From: Klebsiella oxytoca
GTDB taxonomy: Bacteria; Pseudomonadota; Gammaproteobacteria; Enterobacterales; Enterobacteriaceae
NCBI RefSeq assembly: GCF_009707385.1
Contig: NZ_CP046115.1
Location: 1,364,001-1,428,000, forward strand
DNA: 64,000 nucleotides
Reading direction: 5' to 3'
Shown here: positions 46,095 to 55,284 of the stretch, in pieces
Numbering within the stretch: position 1 is the stretch's first letter
Layout of the letters: every line of letters starts with the position of its first letter
Position numbers and translations under genes: made by a program
Notes under the pieces: generated by a model
Databases searched by the model: none
What the model was told of the DNA's origin: nothing
Seen by the model: only the letters and a program-made list of their open reading frames with translations

Positions 46095-46871
46095 ATGTTG
46101 CGCTTTTCTGCCAACCTTTCGATGTTATTTCAGGAATATGATTTTCTGGATCGTTTTGAGAAAGCGGCGGCCTGCGGTTTTCGCGCCGTTGAATTTATGT
46201 TCCCGTACGACTATGCGCCCGAGATATTAAAACAAAAGCTGAACGACAACCGGCTGGAGCATACTTTACATAATTTACCCGCCGGCGACTGGGCTGCAGG
46301 GGAGCGCGGCATAGCCTGTATTCCCGGTCGCGAAGAAGAGTTTCGTGAAGGCGTTGACGCCGCGATCCGTTACGCCAAAGCGTTAGGCAATCGTAAAATT
46401 AATTGCCTGGTCGGTAAAACGCCGGTGGGCTATCGTGAAGAGCATATTCGAGCAACGCTGGTAGCGAATTTACGTTTTGCCGCCGCCGCGTTGGCCCAGG
46501 AAGGTATTCTGCTGCTGGTTGAGCCGATCAATTATTTCGATATGCCGGGTTTTTATCTGAACACCACCCATCAGGCGCTGGCGCTGCTTGATGATGTGGG
46601 CAGTGATAATTTGAAAATCCAGTACGATATTTACCATATGCAGCGCATGGAAGGGGAGTTAACCCATACGATGCAAACTTACGCCAATCGTATTGGTCAT
46701 TTACAGATTGCCGATAACCCGAATCGCGGTGAGCCGGGAACCGGTGAAATTAATTATGATTATCTTTTTAAATTTATCGATAAATCAAGTTATGACGGCT
46801 GGGTCGGCTGTGAATATAAACCTCTGACGACTACCGAAGCGGGACTGACATGGTTTAATCGCTACCGTTAA
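46095..46871 (+). CDS. hyi: Hyi, hydroxypyruvate isomerase
   Basis: Interconverts hydroxypyruvate and tartronate semialdehyde. 258 residues, TIM-barrel xylose-isomerase-like fold. Conserved VEPINYFDMPGFYL (metal Glu), IQYDIYHMQRMEG (Asp/His) and GCEYKPLTTTEAGLTW. It begins 13 bp after gcl with GAGGTG upstream, so it is translated from the same transcript. Confidence 0.96.
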   Translation: MLRFSANLSMLFQEYDFLDRFEKAAACGFRAVEFMFPYDYAPEILKQKLNDNRLEHTLHNLPAGDWAAGERGIACIPGREEEFREGVDAAIRYAKALGNRKINCLVGKTPVGYREEHIRATLVANLRFAAAALAQEGILLLVEPINYFDMPGFYLNTTHQALALLDDVGSDNLKIQYDIYHMQRMEGELTHTMQTYANRIGHLQIADNPNRGEPGTGEINYDYLFKFIDKSSYDGWVGCEYKPLTTTEAGLTWFNRYR

Positions 46872-46968
46872 TTTTTAATTTATCTTTGGACAGTATTTAT
46901 TATTCCAATAAGTGGAAGGGATAACTATTGCCCAGGTAAAGCGAAACAGAAATTATGAGAGGACGATT

Positions 46969-47847
46969 ATGAAACTGGGATTTATTGGTCTGGGTATTAT
47001 GGGCACCCCGATGGCGCTCCGTCTGGCCAAAGCAGGGCATGCTCTGCACGTTACTACCATCGGCCCGGTTGCTGAGGAACTGCTCAAGCAGGGAGCACAG
47101 CATCTGGCCACAGCTGAGCAGGTCGCGGAGCAGTCGGAGATTATTTTTATCATGGTCCCGGATACCCCGCAGGTTGCCGAAGTCCTGTTTGGCAAGCACG
47201 GTTGCGCCAAAGCGGCTCTGAAGGGAAAAACCATCGTTGATATGAGTTCCATCTCACCGATTGAAACCAAACGTTTTGCACAGCAGGTACGGGATTTGGG
47301 GGCGAACTATCTGGATGCACCGGTATCCGGCGGCGAAATCGGCGCACGCGAAGGTACGCTCTCGATTATGGTCGGCGGTGAAGAAAGCGTATTTAATCGC
47401 GTGAAGCCGCTGTTTGATATTCTGGGTAAAAACATCACCCTCGTTGGTGGTAATGGCGACGGGCAGACCTGTAAAGTTGCCAATCAGATTATTGTGGCGC
47501 TGAATATTGAAGCGGTCTCTGAAGCGTTAGTCTTTGCCTCTAAAGCCGGTGCGGATCCCGCTCGCGTACGTCAGGCGCTGATGGGCGGCTTCGCTTCTTC
47601 ACGGATTCTGGAGGTGCATGGCGAAAGAATGTTAAACCGGACGTTCAATCCCGGTTTTAAAATTTCTCTACACCAGAAGGATCTTAATCTGGCCCTGCAG
47701 AGTGCGAAAGCGCTGGCGCTTAATTTACCTAATACGGCAACCTGCCAGGAGCTTTTTAATACATGCGTTGCCAATGGTGGTAGTGAATTAGATCATTCGT
47801 CTTTAGTTCTGGCGCTCGAATTAATGGCGAATCATAAAATATCTTAA
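46969..47847 (+). CDS. glxR: GlxR, tartronate semialdehyde reductase
   Basis: NAD(P)H-dependent reduction of tartronate semialdehyde to D-glycerate. Start at 46969 (MKLGFIGLGIMGTPMA) gives 292 residues as in E. coli, with GAGAGGA upstream. Beta-hydroxyacid dehydrogenase: GLGIMG Rossmann, DAPVSGGEIGAREGTLSIMVGG substrate motif, and catalytic Lys in GQTCKVANQIIVALNIEA. A terminator follows the stop. Confidence 0.97.
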   Translation: MKLGFIGLGIMGTPMALRLAKAGHALHVTTIGPVAEELLKQGAQHLATAEQVAEQSEIIFIMVPDTPQVAEVLFGKHGCAKAALKGKTIVDMSSISPIETKRFAQQVRDLGANYLDAPVSGGEIGAREGTLSIMVGGEESVFNRVKPLFDILGKNITLVGGNGDGQTCKVANQIIVALNIEAVSEALVFASKAGADPARVRQALMGGFASSRILEVHGERMLNRTFNPGFKISLHQKDLNLALQSAKALALNLPNTATCQELFNTCVANGGSELDHSSLVLALELMANHKIS

Positions 47848-47853
47848 TGAAAG

Positions 47854-47880
47854 ATGCTGCCGACTCGGGCAGCATTTTTT
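47854..47880 (+). terminator. Intrinsic terminator between glxR and the MFS gene
   Basis: ATGCTGCC (47854-47861) pairs with GGCAGCAT (47868-47875), with six Ts to 47880. It ends only 19 bp before the MFS start codon, so the next gene must rely on read-through or on a promoter overlapping this region. Confidence 0.88.
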
Positions 47881-47899
47881 AAATCTCGATGGTGAGTTT

Positions 47900-49156
47900 A
47901 TGGATACTATTAATAAAACAGGTATCGACTATTGGAAAAAAATAGTCGTGGTAATGAGTCTGGGCTGGGTGGCAATATGGATTTATCGTACTGTATTAAC
48001 ACCTATTTATCCTGAAATACAGGCTTCCTTAGGCAACGTCAGCAATGCTGAAATTGGCGCAATTGCCAGCTTCTATTTTCTTGCCTACTGCGGTATGCAG
48101 ATCCCCTGCGGTATACTGGTCGATAAGCTGGGCCAGAAAATTATGCTAATGTGCGGTTTCTCACTATTTATTATCGGTACGCTGAGTATCGCTAATGCGG
48201 GAAATCTGACGCTGATTTATATTGGCTCGCTACTGGCCGGCGCCGGCTGCGCTTCCTTCTTTAGCTCCGCCTACTCGCTTTCTTCGGCTAACGTGCCCCA
48301 GGAGCGCCGGGCGCTGGCTAACGCCATTATCAACAGCGGCTCAGCGATCGGGATGGGAATTGGCCTGATTGGTTCAAGTATCCTGGTCAAAAGCATGCAT
48401 ATGGCCTGGCAAAACGTACTGTATATCGTGGCTGCGATCCTGGTGGTGATGCTTTGTGTATTCACCCTGGTGATTCGCCGCAAACTGAAAGAACCCGTCG
48501 CGGCGGAGAGTAAAAATAGCGCAGCGGAATCAACTCCGCTCGTAGAAGAGAAATCAGCACCGCTGTTTTCACCGCTGCTGTGCAGCGTGTACTTCCTCTA
48601 TTTCTGCACCTGTTACGGCTATTATCTGATTGTCACCTGGCTGCCTTCATACCTACAGACCGAACGCGGGTTTGACGGGGGAGCTATTGGTTTCGCTTCG
48701 GCGCTGGTGGCGGTGGTCGGGGTTCCAGGCGCGCTGTTCTTTAGCCATCTTTCGGATAAATTTCGTGACAGTAAAGTCAAAGTTATACTTGGGTTGGAGA
48801 TTGTTGCAGCGGCAATGTTGATGTTTACTGTCCTCTCGCCGAATACCACCATGCTGATGATTAGCCTGGTGCTATATGGACTGCTCGGAAAAATGGCCGT
48901 CGACCCGATTCTTATTTCTTTCGTCTCCGAGCAGGCATCAGCGAAGACACTTGGCCGCGCCTTCAGTTTATTTAATTTCTTTGGCATGAGTTCGGCGGTG
49001 GTTGCACCGACGCTTACCGGTTTTATTTCCGATCTAACCGGATCAAAAGAAATTAGTTTTGTGATGTCTGCCGGGTTAGTTATTACCGGGACGATACTGT
49101 TTGCGCTCATTACTTTGCGTAAGAACAAAATACGGCCTAAGACAATCCCAGTATAA
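47900..49156 (+). CDS. MFS transporter embedded in the glyoxylate/allantoin cluster
   Basis: 418 residues, twelve predicted TM helices. MFS motif GILVDKLGQKIMLMCGF after TM2 and SHLSDKFRDSKVKVILG in the second half; a central cytoplasmic loop (about 190-215) is charged. Looks most like the anion/organic-acid and hexuronate-type permeases, but no substrate can be read from sequence. E. coli K-12 has only a tiny ORF (ybbV) between glxR and allP. Location suggests uptake of a cluster substrate such as a ureide or small hydroxy acid (inference). Confidence 0.82.
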   Translation: MDTINKTGIDYWKKIVVVMSLGWVAIWIYRTVLTPIYPEIQASLGNVSNAEIGAIASFYFLAYCGMQIPCGILVDKLGQKIMLMCGFSLFIIGTLSIANAGNLTLIYIGSLLAGAGCASFFSSAYSLSSANVPQERRALANAIINSGSAIGMGIGLIGSSILVKSMHMAWQNVLYIVAAILVVMLCVFTLVIRRKLKEPVAAESKNSAAESTPLVEEKSAPLFSPLLCSVYFLYFCTCYGYYLIVTWLPSYLQTERGFDGGAIGFASALVAVVGVPGALFFSHLSDKFRDSKVKVILGLEIVAAAMLMFTVLSPNTTMLMISLVLYGLLGKMAVDPILISFVSEQASAKTLGRAFSLFNFFGMSSAVVAPTLTGFISDLTGSKEISFVMSAGLVITGTILFALITLRKNKIRPKTIPV

Positions 49157-49234
49157 TAAAAATAAATAATAATAATTTTTTGTTCCGCATAGCTAAACCT
49201 GTAAGCGTAATCCGATGCGTATTAAGAGGGAATT

Positions 49235-50689
49235 ATGGAACAAGCTCAAGACCTGTACAAAGCCAGAGGTTATAGCGACGATCTATTACCAAAAGTAGAA
49301 TCACAGCGTAACTGGAAAACATTTAACTATTTTACTTTATGGATGGGATCCGTACACAACGTACCTAATTATGTGATGGTTGGCGGTTTTTTTATTCTCG
49401 GACTATCAACGTTTAGTATAATGATGGCAATAATATTGAGTGCTTTTATTATTGCACTGGTTATGGTGTTTAACGGTGCCGCCGGAAGTAAATACGGCGT
49501 GCCCTTCGCCATGATATTAAGAGCCTCTTATGGTGTGCGCGGGGCGCTATTACCCGGCCTACTCAGAGGCGGTATTGCGGCGATCATGTGGTTTGGCTTG
49601 CAATGCTATGCCGGATCGCTAGCCTTCCTGATTTTATTGGGAAAACTGTGGCCATCGTTTCTGACCCTTGGCGGCGATTTTAAGCTGCTGGGACTGTCAT
49701 TGCCGGGGCTGATCGCTTTTCTGGTTTTCTGGTTAATTAACGTTGGAATTGGTTTTGGCGGTGGAAAAGTGCTTAATAAGTTCACCGCAATCCTCAACCC
49801 CTGTATCTATATTGTGTTCGGTGGCATGGCTATCTGGGCCATCTCGCTGGTGGGAATCGGTCCGATCCTTGACTACCTGCCGACCGGAGTCGCTAAAGCG
49901 GAGCATACCGGCTTCTTGTTTCTGGTCGTTATCAATGCGGTGGTTGCCGTATGGGCGGCGCCGGCGGTAAGCGCCTCGGACTTTACTCAGAACGCGCGCT
50001 CGTTTCGCGAGCAGGCCCTTGGTCAAACGCTTGGCTTAGTGGTGGCTTATATTCTGTTTGCGGTCGCCGGGGTGTGCATTATTGCGGGCGCCAGTATCCA
50101 TTACGGCATGGATACCTGGAACGTTCTGGATATCGTACAGAAATGGGACAGCCTGTTTGCCTCATTCTTTGCAGTACTGGTGATATTGATGACCACGATT
50201 TCGACTAACGCTACTGGTAATATTATTCCAGCAGGTTATCAAATCGCAGCGATTGCCCCCACTAAACTGACATATAAAAACGGCGTGCTGATTGCCAGTA
50301 TTATTAGTCTGCTGATTTGTCCGTGGAAATTAATGGAGAATCAGGACAGTATATATCTCTTTCTCGATATTATCGGTGGCATGCTTGGTCCGGTTATTGG
50401 TGTCATGATGGCACACTATTTTATCGTTATGCGTGGGCAAATTAATCTTGATGAACTATATACCGCGGTAGGTGATTATAAATATTTCGATAATGGCTTT
50501 AACGTCACGGCATTCGTTGTAACGATTGTAGCGGTTATTTTATCGCTTGGCGGCAAGTTTATTCCGCTGCTGGAACCTTTCTCTCGCGTCTCATGGTTTG
50601 TTGGCGTCATTGTTGCTTTTGCCGCCTACGCCTTACTGAAGAAACGGACTCAGCCAAATAATCTGCCGCGTCCGAATGCTGTTAGCTGA
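49235..50689 (+). CDS. allP: AllP (YbbW), allantoin permease of the NCS1 family
   Basis: 484 residues, same as E. coli. Twelve TM helices; NCS1 (Mhp1-like) signatures are [28 protein letters not shown] in TM1, the substrate-region [20 protein letters not shown], and the TM6/8 segments [21 protein letters not shown] and [24 protein letters not shown] ribosome-binding site precedes the ATG. It leads into allB, with a short ORF between. Confidence 0.94.
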   Translation: MEQAQDLYKARGYSDDLLPKVESQRNWKTFNYFTLWMGSVHNVPNYVMVGGFFILGLSTFSIMMAIILSAFIIALVMVFNGAAGSKYGVPFAMILRASYGVRGALLPGLLRGGIAAIMWFGLQCYAGSLAFLILLGKLWPSFLTLGGDFKLLGLSLPGLIAFLVFWLINVGIGFGGGKVLNKFTAILNPCIYIVFGGMAIWAISLVGIGPILDYLPTGVAKAEHTGFLFLVVINAVVAVWAAPAVSASDFTQNARSFREQALGQTLGLVVAYILFAVAGVCIIAGASIHYGMDTWNVLDIVQKWDSLFASFFAVLVILMTTISTNATGNIIPAGYQIAAIAPTKLTYKNGVLIASIISLLICPWKLMENQDSIYLFLDIIGGMLGPVIGVMMAHYFIVMRGQINLDELYTAVGDYKYFDNGFNVTAFVVTIVAVILSLGGKFIPLLEPFSRVSWFVGVIVAFAAYALLKKRTQPNNLPRPNAVS

Positions 50690-50717
50690 TTTTATTATTA
50701 CGAGGAAGATTTATTTC

Positions 50718-50831
50718 ATGGATGAAACATCAATTGCCAAAGCCATTCCTGGTACAGCCCATGTGGCTACCAACAGAAGTATGGCGGGTTATTTATCTGT
50801 ACACATACAAGGAGTTTTCTATGTCTTTTGA
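50718..50831 (+). CDS. Candidate 37-residue leader ORF overlapping the allB start
   Basis: An ATG at 50718 with GAGGAAG (50702-50708) nine bases upstream opens a 37-codon frame. It ends at TGA 50829-50831, 11 bp inside allB but in a different frame. The predicted peptide begins [19 protein letters not shown] and ends in an aromatic run (GVFYVF). The geometry would allow translational coupling to allB. No homologue is recognised; it may not be expressed. Confidence 0.35.
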   Translation: MDETSIAKAIPGTAHVATNRSMAGYLSVHIQGVFYVF

Positions 50832-52182
50832 TTTAATTATTAAAAACGGCACCGTTATTCTGGAAAACGAATCTCGGGTGGTGGATATCGCGGTGACCGA
50901 CGGCAAAATCGCCGCGATTGGTGAGAACCTGGGCGAAGCGAAGCGGGTGATAGATGCTTCGGGCCTGATCGTTTCGCCAGGAATGGTCGATGCGCATACG
51001 CATATCTCTGAGCCGGGCCGTACCCATTGGGAAGGTTACGAAACCGGCACTCGCGCGGCGGCGAAAGGCGGTATCACCACGATGATTGAAATGCCGCTGA
51101 ACCAGCTCCCTGCTACAACCGACCGTGAGACCATTGAGCTGAAATTCGACGCTGCGAAAGGCAAACTGACCATCGACGCCGCACAGCTTGGTGGCCTGGT
51201 CTCCTATAACCTGGACCGTCTGCACGAGCTGGATGAAGTAGGCGTCGTCGGCTTCAAATGCTTCGTCGCCACCTGCGGCGATCGTGGTATCGACAACGAT
51301 TTCCGTGACGTCAACGACTGGCAGTTCTTCAAAGGCGTACAGAAGCTGGCTGAGATGAAGCAGACCGTGCTGGTGCACTGCGAAAACGCGCTGATCTGCG
51401 ACGAGCTGGGCGAAGAGGCGAAAAGGGAAGGCCGCGTGACCGCCCATGATTACGTCGCCTCTCGTCCGGTGTTTACTGAAGTGGAAGCGATTCGCCGCAT
51501 TCTGTATCTGGCGAAAGTGGCCGGTTGTCGCCTGCACGTGTGCCACGTCAGCAGCCCGGAAGGGGTTGCCGAAGTGACCCGTGCCCGTCATGAAGGTCAG
51601 GATGTTACATGTGAATCCTGCCCGCATTATTTTGTGCTTGATACCGATCAGTTTGAGGAGATCGGAACTCTGGCTAAGTGCTCCCCGCCGATTCGCGATG
51701 CAGAGAACCAGAAAGGAATGTGGGAAAAACTGTTCAACGGTGAAATTGACTGTCTGGTGTCCGACCACTCGCCGTGTCCGCCGGAAATGAAGGCGGGCAA
51801 TATTATGCAGGCCTGGGGTGGGATTGCCGGTCTGCAAAGCTGCATGGACGTGATGTTCGATGAAGCGGTGCAAAAGCGCGGTATGTCCCTGCCGCAGTTT
51901 GCCCGTCTGATGGCGACCAACGCCGCCGATATTTTTGGACTTAAGCATAAAGGCCGCATCGCCCCCGGCAAAGACGCCGACCTGGTATTTATTCAGCCGA
52001 ACAGCAGCTACGTTTTACAGGCTGAAGATCTCGAATATCGCCACAAAGTCAGCCCTTACATTGGCCGTAAGATTGGCGCGCGCATCACCAAAACCATCCT
52101 GCGCGGCGATGTGATTTATGACATTGAGCAGGGTTTCCCGCATGCGCCGAAAGGGAAATTTATCCTTAAGCATCAGCAGTAA
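50821..52182 (+). CDS. allB: AllB, allantoinase
   Basis: Hydrolyses allantoin to allantoate, the entry step of the pathway. The start at 50821 ([12 protein letters not shown]) has AAGGAG upstream and gives 453 residues, as in E. coli. Dimetal amidohydrolase: His59 and His61 in [10 protein letters not shown], the carbamylated Lys146 in [12 protein letters not shown], His in LVHCEN, His in LHVCHVSS, and Asp in SDHSPCPP. All metal ligands are intact. Confidence 0.97.
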   Translation: MSFDLIIKNGTVILENESRVVDIAVTDGKIAAIGENLGEAKRVIDASGLIVSPGMVDAHTHISEPGRTHWEGYETGTRAAAKGGITTMIEMPLNQLPATTDRETIELKFDAAKGKLTIDAAQLGGLVSYNLDRLHELDEVGVVGFKCFVATCGDRGIDNDFRDVNDWQFFKGVQKLAEMKQTVLVHCENALICDELGEEAKREGRVTAHDYVASRPVFTEVEAIRRILYLAKVAGCRLHVCHVSSPEGVAEVTRARHEGQDVTCESCPHYFVLDTDQFEEIGTLAKCSPPIRDAENQKGMWEKLFNGEIDCLVSDHSPCPPEMKAGNIMQAWGGIAGLQSCMDVMFDEAVQKRGMSLPQFARLMATNAADIFGLKHKGRIAPGKDADLVFIQPNSSYVLQAEDLEYRHKVSPYIGRKIGARITKTILRGDVIYDIEQGFPHAPKGKFILKHQQ

Positions 52183-52198
52183 CCGGAAATCGATGAAT

Positions 52199-52293
52199 TC
52201 CCGGATTGCGGCGTAACCGCCTTATCCGGGCTACGAGCCTGATGCCGAACTCGGGTTTTGTAGCCCGGACAGGCGCATCGCGCCGCCTCCGGG
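52199..52293. repeat. REP pair after allB
   Basis: CCGGATTGCGGCG...CCTTATCCGGGCTACG (52201-52234) and TAGCCCGGACAGGCGC...CGCCGCCTCCGGG (52261-52293): opposite REP palindromes between allB and ybbY. Confidence 0.8.
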
Positions 52294-52320
52294 AAAATCC
52301 CTCGGTCAATTCCATATTTA

Positions 52321-52342
52321 GCGCCTGTTTTACGGCAGGCGC
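52321..52342 (+). other. Stem-loop ahead of ybbY
   Basis: GCGCCTG (52321-52327) pairs with CAGGCGC (52336-52342) across an 8-base loop, 17 bp before the ybbY start. No T-run; it could shape ybbY translation or be the tail of the repeat block. Confidence 0.4.
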
Positions 52343-52359
52343 TGTTTCAGGATTTCATC

Positions 52360-53667
52360 ATGGTGGTATTTCCGCTAAATAAACGAAACACCCTGGCGGG
52401 ATTTCAATGGTTCTTCTTTATCTTCTGCAACACCGTTGTGGTACCGCCGACACTACAGTCCGCTTTTCAGCTGCCCGCCAGCGCGCTTATCACGCTCACC
52501 CAGTACGGTTTTATCACCACCGGACTGGCCTGCCTGGCGCAGGCGCTGCTGGGACACCGCCGCGCGATTATGGAAGGGCCGACGGGACTCTGGTGGAGCA
52601 CAATCCTCACCGTTACCGTCGGCGAAGCCGCGCGTGGCACCCCGTTCAATAGCATCGCGACCAGCCTCGCGATCGGCATATTTCTGTCGGCGATATTAAC
52701 CATCATCATAGGCGCGAGCGGCATCGGTCACCGCCTGGCGAAGCTCTTCAGCCCAACGGTGATGGTGTTTTTCATGCTGCTGCTCGGCGCGCAGCTCACC
52801 ACTATCTTTTTTAAAGGCATGCTCGGGCTGCCTTTCAGTTCGACCCAGGCCAACGTGGGCATTCAGCTGGCGCCGTTTAGCCTGGCACTGGCGGTGATGC
52901 TGCTGGTGCTGGGGATGATTATTTTTCTCCCGGACGGTGTCGCCCGTTACGCCCTGCTGATAGGAACCCTTGCGGGATGGACTGGTTGGTATCTGCTGTT
53001 TCGCACCCCGCCCGCCACGGCGGCGTCCGGGCCGATTCACTGGCAGTGGTTCCCGCTTGGTTACGGCGGTGAATTACGTTCGGGCATTATTTTGACGGCG
53101 CTACTGGCGGGGGTGGTGAATATTACGAATACTTACGGCGCGATTTGCGGCACCGACGTTTTTTACCCCGAACAGGGAGTCAGCAATACCCGCTATCGAC
53201 GCAGCTTTATTATCTCCGGATTAATGACATTAATAACGGTTCCGCTCAGCGTGGTGCCGTTTTCTCCTTTTGTTTCGTCGATAGGCTTATTAACCCAAAC
53301 CGGAGAAACCTCGCGCCAGCCGTTTATTATCGGCTGCCTGTGCTGTCTACTGGTTGGATTATTTACGCCATTAACCCATTTTTTTACCACGTTACCACTG
53401 CCGATTAGCAGCGCGGTCATGCTAGTCTCTTATCTCCCGTTGTTATATTCCAGCTTATCTTTTAGTAAACAAATAACCTTCACTGCACGAAATATCTATC
53501 GATTGGCGCTGCCGCTATTTGTCGGCATCTTTTTAATGGGGCTACCACCGTTCTATCTCCAGACGATACCTCTGACAATTCAACCACTCCTGGGCAACGG
53601 CTTATTAATCAGCGTGTTGCTGGCGGTGGTCATGGAAAATCTCATTCCCTGGGATCGTATTAAGTAA
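52360..53667 (+). CDS. ybbY: YbbY, NCS2-family purine/pyrimidine permease
   Basis: 435 residues (E. coli 433). Twelve-plus TM helices; NCS2 features are GFQWFFFIFCNTVVVPPTL in TM1, HRRAIMEGPTGLWW (substrate region), and NTYGAICGTDVFYPEQGVSNTRYRRSF, the family motif. The E. coli gene lies in the same place; its substrate is not established, uracil/xanthine-type bases being the family norm. Confidence 0.92.
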   Translation: MVVFPLNKRNTLAGFQWFFFIFCNTVVVPPTLQSAFQLPASALITLTQYGFITTGLACLAQALLGHRRAIMEGPTGLWWSTILTVTVGEAARGTPFNSIATSLAIGIFLSAILTIIIGASGIGHRLAKLFSPTVMVFFMLLLGAQLTTIFFKGMLGLPFSSTQANVGIQLAPFSLALAVMLLVLGMIIFLPDGVARYALLIGTLAGWTGWYLLFRTPPATAASGPIHWQWFPLGYGGELRSGIILTALLAGVVNITNTYGAICGTDVFYPEQGVSNTRYRRSFIISGLMTLITVPLSVVPFSPFVSSIGLLTQTGETSRQPFIIGCLCCLLVGLFTPLTHFFTTLPLPISSAVMLVSYLPLLYSSLSFSKQITFTARNIYRLALPLFVGIFLMGLPPFYLQTIPLTIQPLLGNGLLISVLLAVVMENLIPWDRIK

Positions 53668-53688
53668 TGACAGTAAAAAGGATAAACA

Positions 53689-54834
53689 ATGAAAATTATT
53701 ATTGCACCGGACTCTTTTAAAGAAAGCGTGAGCGCCAGCCGCTGCGCCCAGGCAATTAAAGCGGGCTTTGTCTCTATTTTCCCGCAGGCGGAGTGCATTT
53801 GTCTGCCGATAGCCGACGGCGGCGAGGGAACGGTTGAGGCGATGGTTGAGGCTACCGAGGGCAAGATGGTGATGCTGCCGGTAATGGGGCCGATGGGGGA
53901 CTTTGTTGGCGCCTTCTATGGCCTGAGCGGCGATGGCAAAACCGCGTTTATTGAAATGGCAGCGGCCAGCGGGCTGATGCTGGTTCCCGCCGGGGAGCGT
54001 AACCCTCTGCGGGCCACCAGTTACGGGACTGGCGAACTGATTCGCCACTCGCTGGACGCGGGCGTTCGCCATATCATTCTCGGCATTGGCGGTAGCGCCA
54101 CGGTGGACGGTGGAATGGGCATGGCCCAGGCGCTGGGGGCGCGTTTTCTTGATGAGCGTGGCGAGAGCGTCGGCCTTGGCGGCGGAGCGTTAGAGCGGCT
54201 GGCCAGCATTGATTTGCGTGAACTCGATCCGCGTCTGAAAGAGTGCCGGATTGACGTGGCCTGCGATGTTGATAACCCGCTGCTCGGCGAGCGCGGCGCG
54301 GCGGCGGTATTTGGGCCGCAAAAAGGGGCCTGCATGGAAATGGTCGCCATCCTGGAGCGCGGCTTACAAAACTATGCTCAGGTACTGCTGGCGACAACCG
54401 GTCAGGACGTGACGGCGATTGTCGGCGGCGGCGCGGCGGGCGGTATGGGCGTAGCAGCCTGCGTATTCCTTAACGCGGCGCTGAAGCCGGGTATTGATAT
54501 CGTGATTGAGGCGGTGCATCTGGAGGAAGCGCTGCGCGATGCGGATCTGGTGATCACCGGCGAAGGGCGGATTGATTCACAAACCGTCGGCGGTAAAGCG
54601 CCGATTGGCGTGGCGCGAATCGCCAAAAAGTACGGTATACCGGTTATCGGTATCGCCGGTGTGCTGGGCGACGGCGTGGAAGCGGTGCATCAGCATGGTA
54701 TTGATGCGGTATTCAGCATTCTCCCTGCGCTGGCGCCGCTGGACGAAGTACTGGAGCGCGGAGAGCAGAACCTTTTCGCCAGCGCGCGCAATATTGCCTG
54801 TGCGATGAAATTAGGTCAGAACATCCCCGCCTGA
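53689..54834 (+). CDS. glxK: GlxK, glycerate 2-kinase
   Basis: 381 residues, as in E. coli. Phosphorylates D-glycerate from the GlxR step to 2-phosphoglycerate, feeding lower glycolysis. Glycerate kinase type 1 signatures: [13 protein letters not shown] at the N-terminus, [36 protein letters not shown] and [25 protein letters not shown]. It is 21 bp downstream of ybbY, so the two are probably co-transcribed. Confidence 0.96.
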   Translation: MKIIIAPDSFKESVSASRCAQAIKAGFVSIFPQAECICLPIADGGEGTVEAMVEATEGKMVMLPVMGPMGDFVGAFYGLSGDGKTAFIEMAAASGLMLVPAGERNPLRATSYGTGELIRHSLDAGVRHIILGIGGSATVDGGMGMAQALGARFLDERGESVGLGGGALERLASIDLRELDPRLKECRIDVACDVDNPLLGERGAAAVFGPQKGACMEMVAILERGLQNYAQVLLATTGQDVTAIVGGGAAGGMGVAACVFLNAALKPGIDIVIEAVHLEEALRDADLVITGEGRIDSQTVGGKAPIGVARIAKKYGIPVIGIAGVLGDGVEAVHQHGIDAVFSILPALAPLDEVLERGEQNLFASARNIACAMKLGQNIPA

Positions 54835-54835
54835 A

Positions 54836-54863
54836 TAAAAAATGCCACGGTTTTCACCGTGGC
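54836..54863 (-). terminator. Intrinsic terminator on the minus strand, downstream of allE
   Basis: On the minus strand GCCACGGT and ACCGTGGC form an 8-bp stem with a GAAA loop, followed by ATTTTTT. It faces transcription of the allD-allC-allE operon and lies just past the glxK stop. On the plus strand the hairpin is followed by AAAA, so it acts mainly in the minus direction. Confidence 0.78.
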
Positions 54864-54932
54864 AAAATCCAACATAGCTAAACAAAAAAGGTGAACTCTA
54901 CAGATGCGTCTTTGCTATTGTGCCCGCATTTC

Positions 54933-55016
54933 GCCGGGTGGCGGCTGACGCCTTACCCGGCCTACGAAAGCGACGAGATTTACCCGTAGGCCCGCGCAAG
55001 CGAAGCGCCGCCGGGC
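54933..55016. repeat. REP pair between glxK and the ERIC element
   Basis: GCCGGGTGGCGGCTGACGCC...ACCCGGC (54943-54961) and GTAGGCCCGCGCAAGCGAAG...CCGGGC (54986-55015): opposite-facing REP palindromes. Confidence 0.78.
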
Positions 55017-55283
55017 AATATATCCGTCATACTTCAAGTTGCATGTGCGTTGGCTGCGTTCGTTCACCCCAGTCACTTACCTGAGTAAGCTCCTGGGGAT
55101 TAATGAGAGGCTCCTGCCTCTCACCGAAGGCCAGCCTTCGGCTGGACAAATTCGTTCCCGACGAATTTGTCCCTGCGTCGCCGCCTTACTCGGCCTGCGG
55201 CCTCACCCCTTACGGGGCCAGCGCAAGCGCTGTTCAAAACGGTTAACCGTTTTGTCCTGCAACTCGAATTATTTAGGGTATAC
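55017..55283. repeat. Enlarged ERIC element with an internal chain of hairpins
   Basis: Left part is standard ERIC: CCGTCATACTTCAAGTTGCA, then CACCCCAGTCACTTACCTGA with its inverted partner AGTAAGCTCCTGGGGATT. Right end is CCTGCAACTCGAATTATTTA. The element is about 267 bp rather than about 127. The extra middle consists of successive inverted repeats: GAGAGG/CCTCTC, CGAAGGC/GCCTTCG, GACAAATTCG/CGAATTTGTC, CCCCTTACGGGG, AGCGCAAGCGCT and AAAACGGTTAACCGTTTT. It abuts the allE stop codon, so the allE mRNA tail would fold into this chain. Confidence 0.85.
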
Positions 55284-55284
55284 A

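Noticed and set aside
50722..50820. 33-residue N-terminal extension of AllB
   Set aside because: A strong AAGGAG precedes the ATG at 50821, and that start gives the exact family length and N-terminus [10 protein letters not shown].
50833..51948. Minus-strand 371-codon frame opposite allB
   Set aside because: Fully antisense to allantoinase with all its metal ligands; no RBS or family match.
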